This document shows positions 33,531 through 41,789 of a DNA stretch of 64,000 bases, in pieces. How positions within the stretch are numbered: position 1 is the first letter of the stretch; each line of letters opens with the position of its first letter. A model generated the notes under the pieces. The model did not search any database, was not told where the DNA came from, and was given only the letters and a program-made list of their open reading frames with translations. Position numbers and translations under genes: made by a program. Source of the stretch: Rubricoccus marinus (lineage in GTDB: Bacteria; Bacteroidota; Rhodothermia; Rhodothermales; Rubricoccaceae); assembly GCF_002257665.1 (NCBI RefSeq), contig NZ_MQWB01000001.1, forward strand, positions 3,793,119 to 3,857,118, given 5' to 3'.

Positions 33531-34940
33531 ATGACTCCGCTCCGCTGGCGCCTCACGCGCGCCCTGTTGTTCACGCTCCTCGTCAGCCTGTTCGCCGCCG
33601 ACGCGGCCGATGCCCAGAGTATCTTCAAACGTGCCCGCGACGCCGCTCGCCGCGCTGCCGAGCGCGAGGTCGAATCCCGGACAGAACGCGCGGTGGAGAA
33701 CGCCGTCCGCGCCGCCTTCGACGCGGGCGAGGACGCCATCGAATGCCTCTTTACCGACCCCGAGTGCATCGAGAGTGCCCAGGCCGAGGGCAGCGACGTG
33801 GTCCTCGTGGACGACGACGGTCAGTACGTGGACCGCAACGGCGCGCCCGTCGGCACGGACAACGCGACCGACGCCATCGTGCGGGCGCCAGCGGCGCAAT
33901 CCGGCGCGGCCTCTGGCGCCAGCCCGTCCGCCGCGCCCGGCACGGGGGCGTGGGCCAACTACGACTTCGTGCCCGGCGCCCGGCCGCTCTTCTCCGAGGA
34001 CTTCGAGAGCGACTATGTAGGCAACGTGCCGAGCCGGATCGAGTTCGAGAGCGGCGTGATGGAGGTCGTGAGCGAGAACGGCAACCAGATGCTCCGCTTC
34101 GGCGACGCGAGCGCCTTCGCGATCCCGCTCCCTGAGACGCTCCCCGAGCGGTTCACCATCGAGTTCGACCTGTATCACGGCGACGATTGGAACTACACCA
34201 CGCTCGCCACCGGCCCGCTCGTGGACGCGGAGGACGGCTTCCACACCTTCCACGGCGACATGAAGAACCACGCCGCCTCCGAATTCCGCGTCGCGGACTT
34301 TTTCCAGACCGGCGTTTCCGAGGGCGCCTCTGGCGGCTCCTCGCTCCAGCGTAAGGACGCCTTTTTGAGCGCGATGGTGCCCGTCCGGATCGCCGTGGAC
34401 GGCTCCTACGTCAAGATGTACATCGGCGAGGAGCGCGTCGCGAACATCCCCAATGCGGACATCCAGCGCACGGACCGCCTCTTGTGGGCCGTCGGTGGCG
34501 AGGTCGCCGCAACGGACGACGGCAGCAACGGGCCCATCCTCGTGGACAACGTCCGCATCGCCGCCGGCGGGCGCGAGATCTTGTACGACCAGCTTCTGGC
34601 GGACGGCCGCGTCGCCACGCAGGGCATCCTCTTCGCCAGCGGCAGCGCGACGATCAAGCCCGAGTCCACGCCCACCCTCGGCGACATCGTGCGCACGATG
34701 CAGCAAAACGGCGACCTCCGCCTGCGGATCGAGGGCCACACGGACAACACCGGCACGCCAGAGGCCAACCTCACCCTTAGCCAGCAGCGCGCCGACGCCG
34801 TGGTGGCGTACCTCACCGCTCAGGGTATTAGCGGCTCGCGCTTGGAAGCCGCCGGGCTGGGGCAGACCCAACCCGCTGCCGACAACGGCACGCTCGAAGG
34901 CCGTCAGCAAAACCGCCGCGTAGAGCTCGTGCGGCTCTAG
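33531..34940 (+). CDS. OmpA-family protein with N-terminal beta-sandwich domain
   Basis: A 469-residue exported protein. The signal peptide (about 1-28, ending AADAADAQ) is followed by a charged helical stretch (SIFKRARDAARRAAEREVESRTERAVENAV). A LamG-like beta domain lies at about 150-345 (FTIEFDLYHGDDWNYTTL, MVPVRIAVDGSYVKMYIGEERV). The C-terminal 105 residues are a canonical OmpA peptidoglycan-binding domain (GILFASGSATIKPES, LRIEGHTDNTG, LSQQRADAVVAYL, NRRVELV). It is the fuller relative of the protein at 5430-6179. It likely links the outer membrane to the cell wall. The ATG at 33531 gives the signal peptide. Confidence 0.92.
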   Translation: MTPLRWRLTRALLFTLLVSLFAADAADAQSIFKRARDAARRAAEREVESRTERAVENAVRAAFDAGEDAIECLFTDPECIESAQAEGSDVVLVDDDGQYVDRNGAPVGTDNATDAIVRAPAAQSGAASGASPSAAPGTGAWANYDFVPGARPLFSEDFESDYVGNVPSRIEFESGVMEVVSENGNQMLRFGDASAFAIPLPETLPERFTIEFDLYHGDDWNYTTLATGPLVDAEDGFHTFHGDMKNHAASEFRVADFFQTGVSEGASGGSSLQRKDAFLSAMVPVRIAVDGSYVKMYIGEERVANIPNADIQRTDRLLWAVGGEVAATDDGSNGPILVDNVRIAAGGREILYDQLLADGRVATQGILFASGSATIKPESTPTLGDIVRTMQQNGDLRLRIEGHTDNTGTPEANLTLSQQRADAVVAYLTAQGISGSRLEAAGLGQTQPAADNGTLEGRQQNRRVELVRL

Positions 34941-34957
34941 CCTCTGGCGCCAGAGGC
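34940..34957. repeat. perfect 18-bp palindrome overlapping a stop codon
   Basis: The last base of the OmpA gene's TAG is the first base of GCCTCTGGCGCCAGAGGC. Confidence 0.95.
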
Positions 34958-34983
34958 GCGAGCCCAGCCTCTGGCGCGAACGA

Positions 34984-35020
34984 AAACGGCCCGTCCCGCC
35001 AGAGGCGAGACGGGCCGAAC
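34984..35020 (-). terminator. hairpin terminator with the half-site in its loop
   Basis: GGCCCGTC (34988-34995) pairs with GACGGGCC (35009-35016). On the minus strand the stem is followed by GTTTTCG, suiting the M13 peptidase gene that ends at 35116. The loop is CCGCCAGAGGCGA, a copy of the dispersed half-site. Confidence 0.7.
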
Positions 35021-35115
35021 GAAACCAAACGAGCCTCTGGCGAAGGAGTCGACGGGGAGCGAGAGGCTGAACAGGCGCTTTGCCCATCCCTCATCCCGCA
35101 TCCCTTATCCCTCCT

Positions 35116-37128
35116 CTACCACAGCTTGATCCGGTCCTCGGGCGCGAGGTACAGCCCGTCTCCCGGCTCCACGCCGAACGCGGTGTAGAACGCCGGGATG
35201 TGCGAGAGCGGGCCGACGGCGCGGTACGGGCCGGGCGAGTGGCTGTCCGTCTTGAGCAACTGCGTGAGGTACGCGTCGCGGTAGGCGTTGCGCCAGACCT
35301 GCGCCCAGCCCAGGAAAACGCGCTGGTCGCCGGTGTAGCCGTCGATAATCGGCGCCTCCTCGCCGTCCAGCGAGAGCCGGTAGGCGCGGTAGGCCATCGT
35401 GAGGCCTGCCAGGTCGGCGATGTTCTCGCCGAGCGTGAGGCGGCCGTTGACGGTCTCGCCCGCCAGAGGCTCGTAGCCATCGTACTGCGCGACGAGGCGG
35501 TCGGTCAGCGCCTCGAACTCCGTCCGGTCGGCCTCGCTCCACCAGTTGCGGAGGTTGCCCTGGCCGTCGTACTGGCTGCCCTGGTCGTCGAAGCCGTGCG
35601 AGAACTCGTGGCCGATGACCGCGCCGATGCCGCCGTAGTTGACGGCGTCGTCCGCCTCCACGTTGAAAAACGGCGGCTGGAGGATAGCGGCCGGGAAAAC
35701 GATCTCGTTAAAGGACGGGTTGTAGTACGCGTTGACGGTTTGAGGCGTCATGCCCCACTCGGCGCGGTCGGGCGCCTGCCCGAGGTCGGAGAGCATGTCC
35801 TCCCAGTTCCAGGCCGCGATCTTACGCGTGTTGCCGATCAAGTCGTCGGGCCGGAGGTCGAGCGCGGAGTAGTCCTCCCACTCATCCGGGTAGCCGATCT
35901 TGAACGTGTAGTCGTCGAGCTTGGCGAGCGCGGCCTGCTTCGTCTCGTCGGTCATCCACTCCAACTCGGAGATGGACTGCCGCATGGCGACCTGGAGGTT
36001 GCGGATCATCTCGTCCATGCGCGCCTTGGCCTCTGGCGGGAAGTGCCGCGCCACGTAGACCCGGCCGATGCCCTCGCCGAGCGCGCCAGAGGCCGCGCCG
36101 ACGGCCTTTTTCCAGCGCACGCGGTCGGCGGTCTGGCCGGAAAGCGTGCGGCCGAAAAAGTCGAAGTTGGCCTCGGCAAAGGGCTTGGAGAGCAGGCCGG
36201 CGGCCTCGCTCACGGTCTGGAGGCGTGCCCACGTTTTCCAGTCCTCCAGCGGGGTGCGCCGCATCATCGTATTCAGCGCGGCCACGTAGCTGGGCTGGTT
36301 GACGATCACCGAATCGACGGCCGGGAAGCCGGACCCGGAGAGCAGGATAGGAAGCCGCACCTGCGGGTACGTCGCCACGAGCTCGGTCCACGCCATCTTG
36401 TTGTAGCGGGCCTCGGGATCGCGGTTCTCGACGCGCGTCCACTGGTGCCGCGCGATCTCGGTTTCGAGCGCGAGCACGGTCCGTGCGGCCTCTTGCGCGT
36501 CGCCGGGGAGGTCCGCGAGGTCGTGGATCGTCGCGAGGTAGTCCACGTAGGCGGCGCGCTCGTCTGCGAAGCCGTCTTCGAGGTAGTAGCTCCGGTCCGG
36601 GAGGCCCGTCCCGGTCTGCCAGAGCGCCGTGATGTGCTGGCCGGAGTTCCGCGCGTCCACGGTCACAAAGGCCGCCAGCGGCGACGGCCCGAAGGTGCCT
36701 CTGGCGTTGGCGGCGAAGTACCGCGCCAGGTCGTCACGGGAGGCGATGGCATCGATGCGGGCGAAGTCCGGCGCCAGAGGCGTCACGCCGAGCGCGTCCA
36801 CGCGGGCGGAGTCCATGTAGGCGGTGTAGACGGCCGCGATGCGCTGCGCATCGGGATCGTCCACGCGGCCGGCGGCGGCGTCCTCCACGATGGCGCGCAC
36901 ATCGGCCTCGGCCTTCTCACGGAGGATGTCGAAGGAGCCGTAGCGGCTCTTGTCGTCCGGGATCTGGACAGTCTCCAGCCAGCGGCCGTTGGTGTAGCGG
37001 AAGAGGTCGTCCTGCGGGCGGACGGTCCGGTCCATGGCCGTCGTGTCCACGCCGAGGCCGAGCGGCGCGCTCGTCTGGGCGCTCGCGCCGGAGGCGAGCA
37101 GGAGCGTTGCGAAGAGGAGTCGTTTCAT
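35116..37128 (-). CDS. M13 family zinc metallopeptidase (neprilysin-like)
   Basis: A 670-residue exported peptidase with signal peptide MKRLLFATLLLASGASAQ. The N-terminal M13 domain (about 25-430) and the catalytic domain carry IGHEFSHGFDDQGSQYDGQGN (HExxH zinc and catalytic residues), NWWSEADR and GENIADLAG, whose Glu is the third zinc ligand. The protein ends DRIKLW, where many relatives have CxVW. It should degrade small peptides in the periplasm or outside the cell. The start is the ATG at 37128, giving a clean signal. Confidence 0.95.
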   Translation of the reverse strand: MKRLLFATLLLASGASAQTSAPLGLGVDTTAMDRTVRPQDDLFRYTNGRWLETVQIPDDKSRYGSFDILREKAEADVRAIVEDAAAGRVDDPDAQRIAAVYTAYMDSARVDALGVTPLAPDFARIDAIASRDDLARYFAANARGTFGPSPLAAFVTVDARNSGQHITALWQTGTGLPDRSYYLEDGFADERAAYVDYLATIHDLADLPGDAQEAARTVLALETEIARHQWTRVENRDPEARYNKMAWTELVATYPQVRLPILLSGSGFPAVDSVIVNQPSYVAALNTMMRRTPLEDWKTWARLQTVSEAAGLLSKPFAEANFDFFGRTLSGQTADRVRWKKAVGAASGALGEGIGRVYVARHFPPEAKARMDEMIRNLQVAMRQSISELEWMTDETKQAALAKLDDYTFKIGYPDEWEDYSALDLRPDDLIGNTRKIAAWNWEDMLSDLGQAPDRAEWGMTPQTVNAYYNPSFNEIVFPAAILQPPFFNVEADDAVNYGGIGAVIGHEFSHGFDDQGSQYDGQGNLRNWWSEADRTEFEALTDRLVAQYDGYEPLAGETVNGRLTLGENIADLAGLTMAYRAYRLSLDGEEAPIIDGYTGDQRVFLGWAQVWRNAYRDAYLTQLLKTDSHSPGPYRAVGPLSHIPAFYTAFGVEPGDGLYLAPEDRIKLW

Positions 37129-37212
37129 CAAATGCGGTGGTGAGAGCGCGCGCAATCTCGCGACGCCAGAGGCCCCTGGCGAGGGGGAAGGCAGAGCCTC
37201 TGGCGCGGGGCT

Positions 37213-37704
37213 CTACATCTCTCGGTAGAGAAACGAGAACGTCTGCTCGTCTTCTGCGAGCCCCCACCAGAACGAGCGACCGTCCTTGGAGTCGTAGCCG
37301 TCCGCGAGGTAGGGCTCCCCGAACCCGATGAAGAGGTCGCCACACGAGCGGCGCGGGCTGTCCCCAACCTCCGCGTCGTGGCTTTCGAGATAGCGCCGAA
37401 GCCGCGCGGCGTCCTCTGGCGAGATGGCGACAATCGCGGCGGAGCAGTCCACGTCTCCATGCGAGGTCGCGTGCTGCACGAACTCGCCAGAGGCCGGGAA
37501 GGGGACCGCGCTCTCTCGGGTAAACCGCGTGCGATACGCGTCTAGGTCTGGAAAGAGGAGGAGGTACGCAACGGCTCCGAACACGAGCACGAGCACGGCC
37601 AACACAGCGACTCCCCACCGACCCGCCCGCCAGAGCATCACCCCGAAGAGCGCGCAGACGCCGAGACCAATCGCGAGCAGGACAAAGACGAACAGGCCAA
37701 ACAT
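37213..37704 (-). CDS. hypothetical membrane protein
   Basis: A 163-residue protein with two N-terminal transmembrane helices (about 1-24 and 29-52), then a soluble domain of about 110 residues with three cysteines (HGDVDCSAAIVAIS, PRRSCGDLFIGFGEPY). No family is recognised. It begins 508 bp before the start of the M13 peptidase on the same strand. Confidence 0.7.
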   Translation of the reverse strand: MFGLFVFVLLAIGLGVCALFGVMLWRAGRWGVAVLAVLVLVFGAVAYLLLFPDLDAYRTRFTRESAVPFPASGEFVQHATSHGDVDCSAAIVAISPEDAARLRRYLESHDAEVGDSPRRSCGDLFIGFGEPYLADGYDSKDGRSFWWGLAEDEQTFSFLYREM

Positions 37705-37746
37705 CGCGTGGCTACGACGCGCGGCCTCTGGCGTTGCGCCAGAGGC

Positions 37747-38943
37747 TCAGACCGCCTCGGCGTGCACGAACGTCGGCGCCCCCGTGGGGACCGTCCGCGC
37801 CTCTGGCGGCATCGGGATCTCCGGCACCGACGTTAGAGGCTGGTAGTCGCCGAGGGGATTCGGCTCGGCCCAGAGCGTGCCGCGCGTGGTGCGCATGACC
37901 ACGTGGTCGCCCGAGCGTCCCAGGACGTAGTCGCGCGTGAGCGGCACTTTGCCGTCGGGCGTGTCCAGCACGTAGGCCGGGACCGCGAAGCCCGACGTGT
38001 GGCCCCGGATCTCGCGCATCAGGTCCATGCCCTTCTCGATCGGCGTGCGCAGGTGCGCCGTCCCGCCGATGAGCTGCGCGTGGTAGAGGTAGTACGGCCG
38101 CACGCGGAGCCCGACGAGCCCTTCGCAGAGCGCCTTGAGCGTCGCCGCGTCGTCGTTGATGCCCGCCAGAAGCACGCTCTGGTTGCCCACCGGCACGCCC
38201 GCGTCGGCCAGCCGCGCCGCAGCGCCAGAGGCCTCTGGCGTGAGCTCTTTGGGGTGGTTGAAGTGCGTGTTCAGCCAGACCGGGTGGTGCTTCTGGAGGA
38301 CCGCGCACAGCTCCGGCGTGATCCGCATCGGGTTGACAACCGGCAGGCGCGAGCCGATGCGGACGACCTCGACGTGAGGGATCGCGCGGAGTTCGCCCAG
38401 CAGCCAGTCGATGTTGGCGTCCGAGAAGACCAGCGGGTCGCCGCCGGTGAGGAGCACGTCGCGGATGGCCGGGGTCTCGCGGATGTACCCCAGCGCGTCG
38501 CGCAGTTCGTCCTTCCGCATCATGTAGTCGGCGTCGCCGACCATCCTCTTGCGGAGGCAGTAGCGGCAGTAGACCGCGCACTCGCTCGTCACGCAGAAGG
38601 CCACCTTGTCCGGGTAGTTGTGGACGAGGTTTTTGACCGGGCTATGGCCCACTTCGTCCAACGGATCCACCACGCCCACGATGTCGGGCTCCACCTCTGG
38701 CGCCTGCGGGACCACGTGCTGGCGGACGGGGCACTGGGGGTCGTAGGCGTCCATCAGGCTCGCGTAGTACGGCGTGATGGTCCAGCGGAAGATGCCGCGC
38801 GTGGCCTTGATCGCGTGGCGCTCGCCGTCCGTGATGCGGATGTAGCGTGCGAGGGTCGCCTCGTCGTTGACGCGGTGGCGCATCTGCCAGCGCCAGTCGG
38901 TCCACTCCTCGTCCGAGGCGTTGTGCTGGGGAAACGTGGTCAT
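37747..38943 (-). CDS. KamA-family radical SAM aminomutase (lysine 2,3-aminomutase-like)
   Basis: A 398-residue radical-SAM/PLP enzyme. The cluster motif is C122-A-V-Y-C126-R-Y-C129 (ECAVYCRYCLRKR), with the N-terminal WRWQMRHRV segment and GGDPLVFSD. The PLP lysine region reads DTPDGKVPL where classical enzymes have a longer glycine-rich PGGGGK loop, so substrate preference may differ; glutamate or lysine 2,3-aminomutase activity are candidates. Its TGA stop is followed directly by GCCTCTGGCG, and another half-site immediately precedes its ATG. Confidence 0.9.
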   Translation of the reverse strand: MTTFPQHNASDEEWTDWRWQMRHRVNDEATLARYIRITDGERHAIKATRGIFRWTITPYYASLMDAYDPQCPVRQHVVPQAPEVEPDIVGVVDPLDEVGHSPVKNLVHNYPDKVAFCVTSECAVYCRYCLRKRMVGDADYMMRKDELRDALGYIRETPAIRDVLLTGGDPLVFSDANIDWLLGELRAIPHVEVVRIGSRLPVVNPMRITPELCAVLQKHHPVWLNTHFNHPKELTPEASGAAARLADAGVPVGNQSVLLAGINDDAATLKALCEGLVGLRVRPYYLYHAQLIGGTAHLRTPIEKGMDLMREIRGHTSGFAVPAYVLDTPDGKVPLTRDYVLGRSGDHVVMRTTRGTLWAEPNPLGDYQPLTSVPEIPMPPEARTVPTGAPTFVHAEAV

Positions 38944-39043
38944 GCCTCTGGCGCGGTCGGGCAGTGCGGCGGGGTGGTGTGGAAGGCGGCGCGTCTAGGC
39001 GCCGGGGGCTCCGGCGCCAGAGGCGCACGGGGAAGCCGATAGG

Positions 39044-39283
39044 TCACTCGCTGTCCGAGCGCTGGACGTACGGGTACCGGCGGAACTCCTTGAGAACGGC
39101 CGAATCGCGCGTGGTCTCGAACGTCTCGCCGCACTTCCCGCAGCGGAACACGATCTGCCGCGGCGTGCCGCTGGCCCCGTTGAGAAGCGCCAGCCAGCCG
39201 CCGCCACCGTACGAGAGCGACGCGCGCGCCCAGTGGTGGTAGCGGTCGTGTCCGCAGGAGCAAGTCGGTCGGTCGGCCATCAT
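39044..39283 (-). CDS. small zinc-ribbon-like protein
   Basis: A 79-residue protein beginning MMADRPTCSCGHDRYHHW. It has a CSCGHDRYHH cluster and a second CGKCGE pair (about 53-56), consistent with a zinc-binding ribbon. The rest is unfamiliar. I start at the tandem ATGs at 39283/39280, because upstream sequence in the frame is palindrome-rich spacer. The function is unknown. Confidence 0.65.
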   Translation of the reverse strand: MMADRPTCSCGHDRYHHWARASLSYGGGGWLALLNGASGTPRQIVFRCGKCGETFETTRDSAVLKEFRRYPYVQRSDSE

Positions 39284-39468
39284 CGAGAGGGGGAGCGCTC
39301 GGATTCTACCGCCAGAGGCCTCTGGCGTTCGCGCACGGGCGGTGGATTCCGACCGGCCGGCGCAGAGCCGCTGATAGCCCGCGACGTGGATGGCGCACTC
39401 CGCCCCTGGCGCCAGAGGCGAGCGGCGTGTCCCGCCAGAGGCCCGCATCCCTCCTCATCGCATGCCCC

Positions 39469-40491
39469 CTATCCTTCCTTCCCCGAGTACGGCGCCGGGT
39501 CGCGCGGGGCAGCAACGGGGTGCGCCACGTCGGGCAGGGGTGCCTCCGGAGCATGGGCACCGTCGCCGGATGTGCGCGGGACCTCTGGCGTGGGCTCGGA
39601 GCCGCCGTCGTCGCCGCCCGGCGGGTCGGGCTCGATGCCGTCGCCCATGCGCTCGGCCCAGGCCTGCGTGAACTCGGCACCGACGAGCACGATAAGCGAC
39701 GAGTAGTAAATCCAGACGAGGAGTAGCGCGAGCGATCCCGCGGCTCCGAACGCCGATCCGGGGCTGGAAACGCCGAGGTAGATCCCGATGAGCGTTTTGC
39801 CGAGCGTGAACAGAATGGCGGTGACGAACGCGCCGACCCACACGTCGCGCCACGAGACCTCGGCATCTGGCAAGTAGCGGAACATGAACGCGAACAGCAG
39901 CCCGATCACGCCGATGGAGACGATGACGTTCGCGACGTCGATCAGCGTGCCCGCGATGCCGCCCGGCACCAGGCCGCTGGTGGCGTCGCCGAGAGCCGCG
40001 AGGACGGCGCTCAGCGCCAGCGAGACGAGGAGCAAAAACGCGATCGTCAGCACCATCCCGAACGAGAGCAGCCGCTTGACCAAGACCGCCATGAGTCCGC
40101 CGCCCTCGGCCGCTTTCTCTACCTCCCACGCGCGGTTGAGCGACTTCTGCAACTGCCCGAACGCGCCAGAGGCCCCGAACAGCAGCGCCGCCAGCCCCGC
40201 CAGCTTGGCGCCGATGCCGTCCCCGAGCGTGCTCGCGTTCTCGATCATCGTGCGGATCGCCGCCTGTCCGTCGGAGCCGATGATGCTGCCGACCTGGCCC
40301 ACAAGGGCCTCTTGCACGCGGTCCACGCCGAAGATGGCGCCGGAAACCCCCAGGATCACCACCAGCAGCGGCGGCAGGGAGAACACCGTGTAGTACGCGA
40401 TGGCCGCGCTCAGGCTCGGGACGTCGTCGTCCATCACCTCAGCGGCGGTTTTCTTGAGGACGGCGGTGACGTCGGCGGCGGTGAGCTTCAC
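39469..40491 (-). CDS. YihY/BrkB-family inner-membrane protein
   Basis: A 340-residue protein starting at GTG, with about six transmembrane helices and the family hallmarks: DVPSLSAAIAYYTVFSLPPLLVV, LFGASGAFGQLQKSLNRAWEV and SWRDVWVGAFVTAILFTLGKTLIGIYLG. The cytoplasmic tail (about 285-340) is Pro/Gly/Glu-rich and low-complexity. The family was once annotated as ribonuclease BN in error; its actual function (transport or stress) is unsettled. Confidence 0.92.
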   Translation of the reverse strand: MKLTAADVTAVLKKTAAEVMDDDVPSLSAAIAYYTVFSLPPLLVVILGVSGAIFGVDRVQEALVGQVGSIIGSDGQAAIRTMIENASTLGDGIGAKLAGLAALLFGASGAFGQLQKSLNRAWEVEKAAEGGGLMAVLVKRLLSFGMVLTIAFLLLVSLALSAVLAALGDATSGLVPGGIAGTLIDVANVIVSIGVIGLLFAFMFRYLPDAEVSWRDVWVGAFVTAILFTLGKTLIGIYLGVSSPGSAFGAAGSLALLLVWIYYSSLIVLVGAEFTQAWAERMGDGIEPDPPGGDDGGSEPTPEVPRTSGDGAHAPEAPLPDVAHPVAAPRDPAPYSGKEG

Positions 40492-40559
40492 GAAAGGCGG
40501 GGGAGAAGGGGGCGGTAGAATGCGCGCCCCGCCTCTCAGGTTGCCCCAACTGCTTTGCC

Positions 40560-40892
40560 ATGCTCCGCCGCCCCACGCTGACCGACGACGGCCGCGCCGT
40601 TACCCTGGACCTCCACGGCGCCCGCATCGCCGAGGCCGAGCACCTCGCGCGCCGCGCCGCGCAAGAGGCCTCTGGCGCGGGCCGCAGCACGCTCCGCATC
40701 GTTCACGGCGCGAGCACGACCGACTGGGACGGCGGCAACCGGACCGTCAAGACTGCGCTCCTGGACCTGCTCGATAGCGGCGCGCTGGACGCCTGGGTCG
40801 CCAGCGAGCACCTCACCGAGGGCGCGATGCTGCTCGGCCTGAGCGCCTCTGGCGCGCCGGACCGCCGCCGCCTCACGATCGGGGACCTCTAA
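40560..40892 (+). CDS. small Smr-domain protein
   Basis: A 110-residue stand-alone Smr domain (MutS2 C-terminal-like endonuclease). It has the N-terminal LDLHG motif, an LRIVHG second motif (usually HGxG) and a terminal helix. The Gly after HGA is replaced by Ser (IVHGASTTDW), so nuclease activity is uncertain. An ASGA insert from the half-site falls between the helices. Confidence 0.8.
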   Translation: MLRRPTLTDDGRAVTLDLHGARIAEAEHLARRAAQEASGAGRSTLRIVHGASTTDWDGGNRTVKTALLDLLDSGALDAWVASEHLTEGAMLLGLSASGAPDRRRLTIGDL

Positions 40893-40973
40893 CCTGTGGC
40901 GCGTGCTGAGCAGCCTTCTCCCGGTGCTCCGCCAGAGGCCCGATCTTCCCCTATCCCACCCCCTCTGCTCCAC

Positions 40974-41684
40974 ATGGCCCCCCGCATCGGCATCACCACC
41001 TCGCTGAACCGCACGGACCGCGGCGACCTCGAACAACGCCTCGACCTCCGCTACGTCCATGCCGTCGAGCGCGCGGGCGGGCTCCCGCTCGTCGTGCCCA
41101 TGCTCGACACGCCAGAGGCCGCGGAGGCGTTCGCGGCCCTCCTGGACGGGCTGGTGGTGACGGGCGGCCCGGCCGTCACGGACGGCCTCGTGGGGGAGCT
41201 TCCGGAGGACATCGACGAGACGGAGCCGCTCCGTGTGGCGAGCGACAAGCGGCTTCTGGCGCTGTTCCTGGAGGCGCGGCGCCCCGCGCTCGGCATCTGC
41301 TACGGGATGCAGCTCGCGAGCGCGTTGCGCGGCGGTACGATCTACGCCGACGTGGAGCGCGACGTGGAGGGCACCGCCGTCCACAGCCGAGGACGCGGCG
41401 GAAGCACGCACCCCGCGCGCGTCCACGAGGGCACACGCCTCTGGCGCCTGACGGAGACGGACACGCTCCACATCAACACGCGCCACGTGCAGGCGCTCGC
41501 CGAACCCGGGGCGGGGCTCGTCGTGAGCGCGACGGCGCCGGACGGCGTCATAGAGGCCATCGAGACGGCAGACGGGTCGTTCGTGGGCGTCCAGTTCCAC
41601 CCGGAGGCGATGGACCCCCCGCTCGACGTGCTCTTCCGTGACCTCGTGGAGCGGGCCCGTGGTGCACAAAAGACCGCACCGTAG
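40974..41684 (+). CDS. gamma-glutamyl-gamma-aminobutyrate hydrolase (peptidase C26) family
   Basis: A 236-residue class-I glutamine-amidotransferase-like protein. It begins PRIGITTSLNR, has GLVVTGGPAVTDG, the nucleophile in PALGICYGMQLASAL and the catalytic His in VGVQFHPEAMD. HTRH-like INTRHVQAL also matches PuuD-like enzymes that cleave gamma-glutamyl-GABA or related amides. The classical motif is GICRG; here it is GICYG. It is encoded alone, with an ATG start. Confidence 0.9.
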   Translation: MAPRIGITTSLNRTDRGDLEQRLDLRYVHAVERAGGLPLVVPMLDTPEAAEAFAALLDGLVVTGGPAVTDGLVGELPEDIDETEPLRVASDKRLLALFLEARRPALGICYGMQLASALRGGTIYADVERDVEGTAVHSRGRGGSTHPARVHEGTRLWRLTETDTLHINTRHVQALAEPGAGLVVSATAPDGVIEAIETADGSFVGVQFHPEAMDPPLDVLFRDLVERARGAQKTAP

Positions 41685-41789
41685 CGTTCTCGGACCGATT
41701 CTTGCCGTATCGTCAACGCCCGCTGTCCACGCCTCCTCGGACCCGCAGCGGCCCCCGAGCGTAGAACACGAGAATACCTCCCCTACACC

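Noticed and set aside
31785-35087. Very long leftward open frame (over 1000 codons) opposite the nitrilase and OmpA genes
   Set aside because: It is antisense to clearly homologous genes; its translation is Arg/Val/His-rich with no domains, as expected for the reverse frame of GC-rich genes.
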